Part shown: positions 1-6,940 of the stretch, in pieces
How the letters are laid out: every line of letters begins with the position of its first letter
How positions within the stretch are numbered: position 1 is the stretch's first letter
Assembly (NCBI GenBank): GCA_020831485.1
Contig: JAFIGG010000040.1
Span: 1-32,154, forward strand
Reading direction: 5' to 3'
Length of the DNA stretch: 32,154 bases
Origin: Opitutales bacterium
Lineage (GTDB): Bacteria; Verrucomicrobiota; Verrucomicrobiia; Opitutales; Oceanipulchritudinaceae
The notes under the pieces: model-generated
Database searches by the model: none
Seen by the model: only the letters and a program-made list of their open reading frames with translations
What the model was told of the DNA's origin: nothing
Position numbers and translations under genes: made by a program

Positions 1-1172
1 GAGTCGTGCATGTCGTGCACGGCTTTGTAGGCGCGGGACATGTGGTAGTCGAGTTTCTGGTGCACTTCTTCGAGGGACCAGTAGTAGTTCATGTTGTTCT
101 GAACCTGCTCGAAGTAGCTGACAGTGACACCGCCTGCATTGGCGAGAAAGTCGGGGATGACGTGGATACCGTTCTCGTGGAGAATCTTGTCGGCGTTGGG
201 GGTTGTCGGGCCGTTGGCGAGTTCGCAGATCAGCTTGGCTTTGACCTTGGGTGCGTTCTGACGGGTGATGACGTTTTCGAGGGCCGATGGATAGAGGATG
301 TCGACGTCCAGCTCGAGCAGGCTGTCGGGGTCGATCTCCTCGGAACCTGGGAAGTCGGCAACCTGGCCGGTCTTGAGCTTGTGTTTGACCAGTGCCTTGG
401 GGTCCATGCCGTCGGGATTGTAGATGGCCCCACTGGAGTCGGAAACGGCCACGAGTTTGCCGCCGCCGAGGAGTTCCGGGTGCAGGGTTGCCGCGTGCTG
501 GCCGGCGTTGCCGAAGCCTTGAATGGCATAGCTGCCGGTTGGATCGAGATTGAGGCGCTCGCAGGCGTAGCGCACGCAAAGCACTCCGCCGCGGGCGGTG
601 GCGTCGTTACGGCCCTGGGATCCGCCAAGGGGCAGGGGTTTGCCAGTGATGACGGCGGGATGGGATTTGCCAGTGATAACTTCGTATTCGTCCATCATCC
701 AGGCCATGATCTGGGGCGTTGTGTAGACGTCGGGAGCCGGCACGTCGCGGTCAAAACCAAGTTCGCGGGCCATGACACGCATCCAGCCGCGGGCAAGGCG
801 CTCTTTCTCGCCGTCGGAAAGGTTCTTGGGGTTGCAGGTGACTCCGCCCTTGCCACCGCCCAAGGGAATGTCGACGACAGAGGTCTTCCAGGTCATCCAG
901 GCTGCCAGCGCCCGCACGGTGTCCATGGTTTCTTCGACGTGCCAGCGGAGGCCGCCCTTGCAGGGACCACGGGCATCGTTGTACTGCACGCGATAGCCGT
1001 GGAAGACTTCGGTGCTACCATCGTCCATTCTGACGGGGATTGTGAACTTGTATTCACGCCGGGGCCAGCGCAGCAAATCGCGCATTGCGGGTTCCAGACC
1101 AAGCAGCTCGGCTGCCTCGTCAAATTGTGCCTGGGCAATGGCAAATGGGTTGTGGGTGTTGGATGTACTCAT
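1..1172 (-). CDS. gdhA: Glutamate dehydrogenase (Glu/Leu/Phe/Val dehydrogenase family), 3' end outside window
   Basis: Cytosolic amino-acid dehydrogenase that reversibly deaminates glutamate to 2-oxoglutarate with NAD(P). The minus-strand frame is open from ATG 1172 to the window edge, about 390 codons. Family members have roughly 410-450 residues, so only the C-terminus is missing. The N-terminal half has the substrate-domain signature GPCKGGLRWH, then WKTSVVDIPLGGGKGG, which holds the catalytic lysine. The Rossmann part contains IQGFGNAGQHAA, a GxGxxG-type dinucleotide-binding turn, followed by ELANGPTTPNAD and IPDFLANAGGVTVSYFE, all typical of hexameric GDHs. The N-terminus reads MSTSNTHNPFAIAQAQFDEA, usual for this subgroup. 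The gene is divergent from the PEP/pyruvate-binding gene across 81 bp. Coenzyme preference cannot be read from the motifs with confidence. A 408-residue plus-strand frame over the same DNA is its antisense shadow. Confidence 0.95.
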   Translation of the reverse strand, partial: MSTSNTHNPFAIAQAQFDEAAELLGLEPAMRDLLRWPRREYKFTIPVRMDDGSTEVFHGYRVQYNDARGPCKGGLRWHVEETMDTVRALAAWMTWKTSVVDIPLGGGKGGVTCNPKNLSDGEKERLARGWMRVMARELGFDRDVPAPDVYTTPQIMAWMMDEYEVITGKSHPAVITGKPLPLGGSQGRNDATARGGVLCVRYACERLNLDPTGSYAIQGFGNAGQHAATLHPELLGGGKLVAVSDSSGAIYNPDGMDPKALVKHKLKTGQVADFPGSEEIDPDSLLELDVDILYPSALENVITRQNAPKVKAKLICELANGPTTPNADKILHENGIHVIPDFLANAGGVTVSYFEQVQNNMNYYWSLEEVHQKLDYHMSRAYKAVHDMHD

Positions 1173-1253
1173 GGGGGTTTTGGTTTATTCTTTCAGAAGA
1201 TCGAACTTATGTTGTTGTCAAACTTATATTAGAGATGCTTAAGCTATGCAGCG
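1173..1253. promoter_or_regulatory. Divergent gdhA / PPDK-like intergenic region
   Basis: This is an 81-bp AT-richer gap between divergent start codons, so it must hold both promoters. A perfect TTGACA hexamer lies on the minus strand at 1221-1216, but I see no good -10 at the usual spacing. AACTTAT occurs twice as a direct repeat (1204-1210 and 1221-1227), and GCTTAAGC (1237-1244) is an 8-bp palindrome. These are possible regulator sites, not established ones. Neither start has a clear Shine-Dalgarno sequence. Confidence 0.35.
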
Positions 1254-3899
1254 ATGAAGTCGACCCCGTTTTCCCGCTCGCTGCCTTCTGAAGGCAGTCT
1301 GGCTTCCACCGGCCATTCCGGCTTGGACCGATTGATGGACATGCTCCGCCTTGGGGACAATGTGGTCTGGCACATTGACGAGTTGGACGATTACAGGGAA
1401 TTCGCTCAATTGTTTCATGACCGTGCCTTGGCAGAGGGGCGCAAGCTGGTTTATGTGCGTTTTGGACGTCACGCTCCGGTGTTGTCCCGAGTGGGGGCTG
1501 AGGTTGAGCAGGTTGACCTGGACCCGGAAGAGGGCTTTGACCAGTTCAGTCAGGCGGTCCATGAGCTGGCCGAATCCAAGGGGGAGGGTGCATTCTATAT
1601 TTTTGATTGCCTGTCCGACCTTGTCGATGCCTGGGCAACGGAGGAATTGCTGGCCAACTTCTTTCAAACGGCCTGCCCCTTCTTGTTCGAGCTGCGGACC
1701 ATTGCCTATTTCGGATTGTTGCGTCGACGCCATACCAACCAGGCGGTTGCGCGTATCTACAACACAACCCAGGTGCTGATCGAATTGTTTCACAGTTCCA
1801 GCACACGGTTTATCAAGCTGGACAAGGTCTGGGATCGCTATTCGAGCGAGATGTTTTTCCCGCATCAGCTGGATGGCGATAAGCTGTCATTGGCCTTTGA
1901 TCGCCTGGAACCATTTGTCGATACAAAGTTGATCGCTCAGGCGCCACCGCTGGGACCGGCTTCGCCCTGGGACAGTATTCAACAGCTCCTTTCGAGTGCC
2001 AAGAATCCGCGTGAACCCGACCTCCTGAAGGAGGAACTGGATGCGCTCAAGGGCGAGTTTTCGCGCATGCTGTTGGGTCGGCATCCGATCTTTACCCAAC
2101 TGGCCGATCGCTTCCTGGGCCTGGATGCGCTGTGGCAGCTGCGCCAGCGTCTGATCGGCAGTGGCCGCATTGGCGGCAAGGCCGCAGGCATGTTGCTGGC
2201 CCGTGAGATTCTCAAGGATCCGAGTGAGGGGCTTTCGGACCCGACTGTAATTGACGATCACGATTCTTATTACATCGGCTCGGATATCTTCTATACCTTC
2301 CTGGTTCAGAATCAGCTCTTTCGCTTGCGGATCGAATGCAGCCGTGGCTACGCCGATGGAAGCATCAGCTATTCCGACGTGAAGAAGCGCTTCCTGGCCG
2401 GCAAGTTCTCACCGGAGATTGTGGATCGCCTGCGGCAGATGCTGGAATACTTCGGCACCGCACCAATCATTGCGCGTTCCAGCAGTTTGTTGGAGGACAG
2501 CTTTGGCGGGGCCTTTGCAGGTAAATACCGGAGCGAGTTCTGTCCCAATCAGGGCAGCCTGGACGAGCGCCTCGAACAGTTGATGCGGGCGCTCAAACTG
2601 GTGTATGCCAGTTCGCTGAGCCCGGACGCCTTGTCCTACCGCAAACGCCGGAATCTGGAAGGCAGTGAGGAATTGATGGGAGTCTTGATTCAGCGGGTCG
2701 CTGGCAATCAATACCGTAATTACTTTTTCCCAATGCTGGCGGGGGTTGCCTTCTCCCGTAACCTTTACGCCTGGAATGACCGTATTGATCCGAACCAGGG
2801 CATGGTCCGCCTGGTCTTTGGCATGGGCACCCGGGCGGTGGATCGGGTGGGTGGCGATTACCCACGCCTGATTGCGGTCAGCCATCCACATCTACGCCCG
2901 GAAGTAGGGGTGGAGGCAGCCAAGTATTCGCAGCACGATATCGACGTGATCAATCTCGAGAACAATACCTTCCAGACCCTGTCGGTGTGGGATGTTCTCG
3001 AGGACGTCCCTTATCCTGGATTGCACCTGTTGGTGTCCTCATGGGACGAGGAGCACATGAAAGATCCCTACACCCGGTTTCTGGATCCGGATGCGCATTA
3101 TGTGCTGACCTTCAATAACCTGCTTAGGCAAACGCCTTTGATCCGTGTGTTGCGTGAGGCCCTGGCCATTCTGGAGCGGCATTATCAGAACCCGGTCGAT
3201 ATTGAGTTCACCGCTTCGGTGGTAGGTGGGCGTCTGCGTTTCAACCTGCTGCAATGCCGTCCAATGTGGACCCACGACCGCTTGGAGAACATCCGCCTGC
3301 CACAGAACCTGGCCTCCGAACACGTGTTGTTCCGCGCCAACCGGGTGATTACCGGCGGCACTTTCGAGGACGTGCGTTTTATCATCTACGTCGACCCGGC
3401 TGCCTACGGCGCAATTGATTATCCACCGGACCGGAAAACCCTTGGCCGTCTGGTGGGGCGGATCAACAGTCATCCGGACATTGCCCCCTACCACTACATT
3501 CTCATGGGCCCGGGCCGCTGGGGTAGCAGCAATCCAGAGCTGGGAGTGAATGTTAGCTATGCAGACATAGACAACACCAACGTTCTTGTGGAGATGTCCT
3601 TCCCCGAGAGCGGGCATGCCCCCGAAGTTTCCTACGGTACCCATTTTTTCCAGGACTTGGTCGAGGAGCAGATCATCTTTCTACCCGTTTTCCCCGAACG
3701 CCCTGAGTGTCAGTTTGCAAAGGACTTCTTCAAGAATGCCCCAAACCACCTGGAACACTACCTACCCGAATACAACACCCTCGAAAAATACCTCAAGCTG
3801 ATCGACCTTCACCGCATCGACCTCCAGGCCCGCCTGGTGGCCGATCCGCAGAATCAGGAAGCTGTCTGTTACCTTACGAACCCAGCCAGTCAAGGGTAG
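1254..3899 (+). CDS. PEP/pyruvate-binding (PPDK_N-like) protein with degenerate KaiC/RecA-like N-terminal domain
   Basis: An 881-residue soluble protein of unknown function. Residues 15-205 resemble a KaiC/RecA fold (GHSGLDRLMDMLRLGD, later AEGRKLVYVRFG and GAFYIFDCLSDLVDAW), but the Walker A loop is lost: DELDDY stands where GxxGxGKT would be. Residues 300-672 match the nucleotide-binding PPDK_N domain of PEP synthase and pyruvate phosphate dikinase: GGKAAGML (307-314), ARSSSLLEDSFGGAFAGKY (407-425) and LQCRPMW (666-672). The phosphohistidine (TGG...SHA) and PEP-utilising barrel domains are absent, so it cannot be a complete PEP synthase. Residues 680-881 form another conserved-looking domain with GPGRWGSSNPELG (752-764) and YGTHFFQDLVEE (794-805). 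A nucleotide-dependent phosphotransfer or regulatory role is only an inference. The gene stands alone, divergent from gdhA and followed by hairpin repeats. Confidence 0.8.
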   Translation: MKSTPFSRSLPSEGSLASTGHSGLDRLMDMLRLGDNVVWHIDELDDYREFAQLFHDRALAEGRKLVYVRFGRHAPVLSRVGAEVEQVDLDPEEGFDQFSQAVHELAESKGEGAFYIFDCLSDLVDAWATEELLANFFQTACPFLFELRTIAYFGLLRRRHTNQAVARIYNTTQVLIELFHSSSTRFIKLDKVWDRYSSEMFFPHQLDGDKLSLAFDRLEPFVDTKLIAQAPPLGPASPWDSIQQLLSSAKNPREPDLLKEELDALKGEFSRMLLGRHPIFTQLADRFLGLDALWQLRQRLIGSGRIGGKAAGMLLAREILKDPSEGLSDPTVIDDHDSYYIGSDIFYTFLVQNQLFRLRIECSRGYADGSISYSDVKKRFLAGKFSPEIVDRLRQMLEYFGTAPIIARSSSLLEDSFGGAFAGKYRSEFCPNQGSLDERLEQLMRALKLVYASSLSPDALSYRKRRNLEGSEELMGVLIQRVAGNQYRNYFFPMLAGVAFSRNLYAWNDRIDPNQGMVRLVFGMGTRAVDRVGGDYPRLIAVSHPHLRPEVGVEAAKYSQHDIDVINLENNTFQTLSVWDVLEDVPYPGLHLLVSSWDEEHMKDPYTRFLDPDAHYVLTFNNLLRQTPLIRVLREALAILERHYQNPVDIEFTASVVGGRLRFNLLQCRPMWTHDRLENIRLPQNLASEHVLFRANRVITGGTFEDVRFIIYVDPAAYGAIDYPPDRKTLGRLVGRINSHPDIAPYHYILMGPGRWGSSNPELGVNVSYADIDNTNVLVEMSFPESGHAPEVSYGTHFFQDLVEEQIIFLPVFPERPECQFAKDFFKNAPNHLEHYLPEYNTLEKYLKLIDLHRIDLQARLVADPQNQEAVCYLTNPASQG

Positions 3900-3907
3900 G
3901 GAGTTTA

Positions 3908-3928
3908 GAGTGGACGAGGCGTCCACTC
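3908..3928. terminator. Hairpin after the PPDK-like gene
   Basis: GAGTGGAC (3908-3915) and GTCCACTC (3921-3928) form a perfect 8-bp stem around a 5-base loop, starting 8 bases after the stop codon. No T-run follows, so this is not a classical intrinsic terminator. It overlaps the first unit of the adjacent tandem repeat and may be part of a dispersed intergenic element. Confidence 0.4.
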
Positions 3929-4001
3929 CCCCGGGGACGGGCGCGCCCTCGCGCCCGTATTTCCACTCCCCCGGGGACGGGCGCGCCCTCGCGCCCGTAT
4001 T
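3922..4001. repeat. Two perfect tandem copies of a 40-bp hairpin-forming repeat
   Basis: The 40-bp unit occurs at 3922-3961 and again, identically, at 3962-4001. Each unit contains ACGGGCGCG-CCCT-CGCGCCCGT, a perfect 9-bp stem with a 4-base loop, preceded by the palindromic run CCCCCGGGG. The 89 bp from 4002 to 4090 before the next gene contain nothing else I can identify. Very GC-rich intergenic palindromes of this kind look like REP/PU-type elements. A search for other genomic copies would settle that. Only two copies without a spacer exclude a CRISPR. Confidence 0.8.
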
Positions 4002-4090
4002 GCGTAATGGGCCGATCGAACGAGGCATTCGGCTCTCTTTCTACACAACAGGAATTGTCAACCGCCCCTCCGTCGGGTTAATCTCCATCC

Positions 4091-5311
4091 ATGGAATTCG
4101 AAAACACTGAAGCCATAACGGATTTTGGCAGACTGCCCCGGCTGTTGCATGCGCTGGGTGGACGACAAAAGCTGGCGGAATGGACGGAGGCCTTTGTCGC
4201 GGAGCCGGGCTCGGAATGTGTGGTATTGGTGACCGGCGGAAAGTCGCTGGAGCGCTCGGGTCGTCTGGTGGAGCTTTGCAGACTGTTGCAGGGTCGCGGA
4301 CTGCGGGTCGAACACTTGCGGGTTGATGGCGAACCCTCGGACCTGTGGGTGGATGCGGCGCGGGAGGCGGTAGCGCATAAGCAGCCGGCGGTGGTGGTTG
4401 CGGTTGGGGGCGGCAGTGTACTGGATGCAGGCAAGGCATTGGCGGCCCTGCTGGAGGAAAACGAACCGACGAAATGTTACCTCGAAGGGGTGGGAGACCG
4501 GCAACCGAGTGGGCGTTCGCTGCCATGGATTGCGCTGCCGACGACTGCAGGGACGGGGAGTGAAGGCAGCTTCAATGCGGTGTTGAGCCGGGTGGGGCCG
4601 GATGGCTTTAAGAAGTCGCTGCGGCACCGCAATTTTCGTCCACATTCAGTGATCCTGGATGGCGAGCTGGCAATGGGCTGTCCCGTTTCGGTCACTGCGG
4701 CTTGTGGCATGGATGCACTGACTCAATTGCTCGAGGCCCATTTGTCACCGAAGTCATTTTCGTTGCTGGACCGCTGGCTGGAGTGGGGGCTGGAGTGCGC
4801 CTTCCGGAGTTTGCCTAAATTGGTGCTGGATCCCGACCCTGCCGTAGAACCAGAGTGTCGGCACGACATGGCCATTGCCGCATACCTCTCCGGCATCGGC
4901 CTGGCACATGCGGATCTGGGTACTGTGCACGGCTTTGCCGGTCCATTGGGTGCCAGGCTGCCGATTCCACATGGGGTGGTTTGCGGGGCGCTGCTGGCTC
5001 CTTGTATGCGGGAAACTTTGCTGTGGCTGGAAGCGAATACAGCGGAATCCGTCGCTGTGGAAAAGTTGTCCCGTGCAGGCCGGATTCTGGCAGGCGTGAC
5101 GGGCATATCGCTGGATAGCAACGCGGCTTGTCGGCATTTCCTTATTGAAACCCTGCAGAATTGGACGCAGCGCATGCAGTTTCCCGGCTTCGCCCAGTTC
5201 GGATTGGACGAGGCCCTGAGTGAAGGCATCGTTGAATCTGCGAACAATCGTCAGAATCCGGCACAGTTGTCGAAAGCCGTCTTGGCGCGCATCCTGAAGG
5301 AAGTCTCGTAG
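4091..5311 (+). CDS. Iron-containing (group III) alcohol dehydrogenase family protein
   Basis: NAD(P)-dependent, metal-requiring oxidoreductase of 406 residues, interconverting an alcohol and an aldehyde or ketone; substrate unknown. The N-terminal Rossmann-like half has the family signature GGGSVLDAGK (106-115) and TTAGTGSE (151-158). The C-terminal helical half carries the metal site: Asp208 in GMDALTQ, His280 in TVHGFAGPLGA, and His294 in PIPHG. The second histidine ligand of classical members, four residues after the Asp, is Gln212 here. This may mark a subfamily, or the metal may differ. No Shine-Dalgarno precedes the ATG. The gene follows the hairpin repeats and is convergent with the beta-CASP hydrolase across a perfect hairpin. 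Nothing beside it indicates a pathway. Confidence 0.88.
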   Translation: MEFENTEAITDFGRLPRLLHALGGRQKLAEWTEAFVAEPGSECVVLVTGGKSLERSGRLVELCRLLQGRGLRVEHLRVDGEPSDLWVDAAREAVAHKQPAVVVAVGGGSVLDAGKALAALLEENEPTKCYLEGVGDRQPSGRSLPWIALPTTAGTGSEGSFNAVLSRVGPDGFKKSLRHRNFRPHSVILDGELAMGCPVSVTAACGMDALTQLLEAHLSPKSFSLLDRWLEWGLECAFRSLPKLVLDPDPAVEPECRHDMAIAAYLSGIGLAHADLGTVHGFAGPLGARLPIPHGVVCGALLAPCMRETLLWLEANTAESVAVEKLSRAGRILAGVTGISLDSNAACRHFLIETLQNWTQRMQFPGFAQFGLDEALSEGIVESANNRQNPAQLSKAVLARILKEVS

Positions 5312-5332
5312 GCGCAGTCGTCCCGACTGCGC
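5312..5332. terminator. Perfect hairpin between convergent genes
   Basis: GCGCAGTCG (5312-5320) and CGACTGCGC (5324-5332) form a perfect 9-bp stem with a 3-base loop, starting directly after the TAG of the alcohol dehydrogenase gene. It lies between two convergent stop codons, so it could end transcripts from both sides, although no T-tract is present on either strand. It may also be a dispersed genomic palindrome. Confidence 0.55.
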
Positions 5333-5367
5333 AGCCGGGAGTGGCAACGTCCTCAGGCTCGTTTCCG

Positions 5368-6714
5368 CTACACCAGAATCCGCTTCAGCGGCTGCGGATC
5401 GAACACCTTGGCATCGGGCAGGCGTTCGCTCAGTTGTTCGCGAAACCAGTCGCGGGCCGGTTGGTCGCCGTGGGTGAGGACAATTGCACGGGGATCGAGC
5501 TCGCAGGCAAACTCCAGCAGGTCTTCGCGGTTGGCGTGGGAGCTGAGGTCAAACTTGTCGATGTGGGCTTTGACCGGCTCGATGCGGTCGATGGCCTCGA
5601 ACAGATAGCGTTCGCCCTGACGGGTTTGCAGCAGCTCACCACCAGGTGTATCGGGATCGCAGTAGCCGACAAAACAGATCGCGTTGCGGTGGTTGCCGAG
5701 AAGGGAGGCTGCCGTGTTGTAGGAAGGCGTGTGGGCGACCATCATGCCGCTGCTGACCAGGTAGATGGCAGGCCCTTCGGAGCCGGCCTTGTGGGACTCG
5801 GGCAGGCGTTGGGCACCGAGGTCTTTGAGGACGCGGCGCCGGAAGTGCAGGTTGCCGCCGCCGCGGGAAATCTGGTCAAAGTAGTCAACCAGATCCAGGC
5901 CCAGGCCGCTGACATAGAGCGGGACATCTGGAAATTCCCGGTTTTCCTTCGCCAGGTGGAAAATTGCCAGCAGCTCTTGCATGCGGCCGAGGGCAAAAGC
6001 CGGGATCAGTACGCTGCCGCCGTGGCTGACCGTGTTGCGGATGGTTTCCAGCAGGCGTTCGATTTCGCTCTCGCGGGAGCTTCCGCTCGGGCGCTCCGTG
6101 GCGCCGCGGGTGGTCTCCATGATCAATGTATCGACTTTTTCTCGCGGAAAACGGGCTGCCGAGAGAATGCATTGATCTTCAAATAGGACATCACTGGTAT
6201 GGAAAATCTTGCGGTGACGGTATTCAAACATCACTCCGCAGGTGCCGGGAATGTGTCCTGCTTCGAACAGCGTCAGCGTCATCTGCTCACCCTTGTCGCT
6301 ACTATAGAAGCGTGGCTGGCGCGGGTGCAGGGGGACGGCCTGGCCACGCGTGGCTTCGACTTCGCGACGACTGAATAACGGGGTGCCAAGCTCACTGCGC
6401 TGGCGGCGCATGATGGATACGGAATTCTGCAGCATGCGTGGAAACAGCAGATGGCTTGCCGGACTCATGACAACCGGTGTCGCCGGATGGTCCTTCGCAA
6501 GTAGTGGAATGGCCCCAAGGTGATCGAGGTGACAGTGTGTCAGCACGATTAGGTCCAGCGGATCGCGCAGCGTCGCCTGCCAGTTCGGCAGCGCTTCGCG
6601 GCCTTTCAGCTTGGGATGAATACCCGCATCGACGACGATGCGAAACGGGCCAATTTGAAGGTAGAGTGCGTTGGCGCCGATGCCGCCGCTGGGATTCAGG
6701 TCAATCAGTTCCAA
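5368..6714 (-). CDS. Metallo-beta-lactamase-fold beta-CASP hydrolase (RNase J/CPSF-like exonuclease)
   Basis: A 448-residue metal-dependent hydrolase of the MBL/beta-CASP superfamily, whose members mostly act on RNA. Visible motifs: THCHLDH (His60, His62, Asp64, His65), His154 in GHIPGT, Asp175 in HTSDVLFED, PAFALGR (238-244) at the start of the beta-CASP cap, SSGMM (321-325), His393 in FDLSSHANRED, and His415 in VLTHGD. This order is as in CPSF73/YSH1-like bacterial proteins; no KH or RNase J C-terminal domain is present. The start is TTG at 6714, chosen because GGAGG sits 7 bases upstream and because thiS ends only 3 bases before it. It is therefore the last gene of the thiGHS operon. Its link to thiamine synthesis is unclear and may only reflect shared transcription. 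Confidence 0.88.
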   Translation of the reverse strand: MELIDLNPSGGIGANALYLQIGPFRIVVDAGIHPKLKGREALPNWQATLRDPLDLIVLTHCHLDHLGAIPLLAKDHPATPVVMSPASHLLFPRMLQNSVSIMRRQRSELGTPLFSRREVEATRGQAVPLHPRQPRFYSSDKGEQMTLTLFEAGHIPGTCGVMFEYRHRKIFHTSDVLFEDQCILSAARFPREKVDTLIMETTRGATERPSGSSRESEIERLLETIRNTVSHGGSVLIPAFALGRMQELLAIFHLAKENREFPDVPLYVSGLGLDLVDYFDQISRGGGNLHFRRRVLKDLGAQRLPESHKAGSEGPAIYLVSSGMMVAHTPSYNTAASLLGNHRNAICFVGYCDPDTPGGELLQTRQGERYLFEAIDRIEPVKAHIDKFDLSSHANREDLLEFACELDPRAIVLTHGDQPARDWFREQLSERLPDAKVFDPQPLKRILV

Positions 6715-6717
6715 ATG

Positions 6718-6921
6718 TTATCCTCCGGCGACAATGCGAACGATCTCCAGGCGGTCGCCTTCCTGCAGCTGAATGGTTTTGGCTTCCGCACGGGTCAGCG
6801 CCTGGCCGTTGTGCTCGACTACCACTTTGTCGAGGGTCAGGCCGACCGACTCGACAAAAGTCGGTAATGGCGTTTCGGCTTCGACGCTGTGGTGTTCTCC
6901 GTTGGCGATGATTTGAATCAT
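6718..6921 (-). CDS. thiS: Sulfur carrier protein ThiS
   Basis: Small ubiquitin-fold protein, 67 residues from ATG 6921. Its C-terminal Gly-Gly is adenylated by a ThiF-type enzyme and converted to a thiocarboxylate that delivers sulfur to the thiazole synthase ThiG. The sequence runs MIQIIANGEHHSVEAETPLP, has the LDKVVVEHNGQALTR strand-turn segment and the QLQEGDRLEIVRIVAGG end, matching the family in length and in the invariant terminal GG. A TTG four codons upstream keeps the frame open, but the ATG gives the usual N-terminus. The gene lies 19 bases after thiH and 3 bases before the beta-CASP hydrolase on the same strand. No thiF or thiE homologue is visible in this window, so the activating enzyme must be encoded elsewhere. 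Confidence 0.93.
   Translation of the reverse strand: MIQIIANGEHHSVEAETPLPTFVESVGLTLDKVVVEHNGQALTRAEAKTIQLQEGDRLEIVRIVAGG
6722..6726 (-). promoter_or_regulatory. Shine-Dalgarno embedded in the last codons of thiS
   Basis: On the minus strand GGAGGATAACATTTG reads as Gly-Gly-stop of ThiS and, at the same time, as GGAGG plus a 7-base spacer plus the TTG start of the hydrolase. The glycine codons that form the functional C-terminus of ThiS thus also supply the ribosome binding site of the next gene. This arrangement decides the TTG start. Confidence 0.8.
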
Positions 6922-6940
6922 GGATGGAGGCAATTGAAGG

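Noticed and set aside
1193-1221. Sigma-70 promoter for gdhA based on TTGACA at 1221-1216
   Set aside because: The -35 hexamer is perfect, but the sequence at the expected -10 position (TTCTGA) is a poor match, so I list the gap only as a region.
6-1232. 408-residue plus-strand open frame
   Set aside because: It is the antisense of the gdhA frame, whose translation shows clear GDH motifs. The plus-strand product is Val/Gly-rich and matches nothing.
3922-4001. CRISPR-like repeat
   Set aside because: Only two directly abutting copies, no spacers and no cas genes.
5341-6186. 281-residue plus-strand frame
   Set aside because: Antisense to the beta-CASP hydrolase. It arises from the GC codon bias of the real gene.
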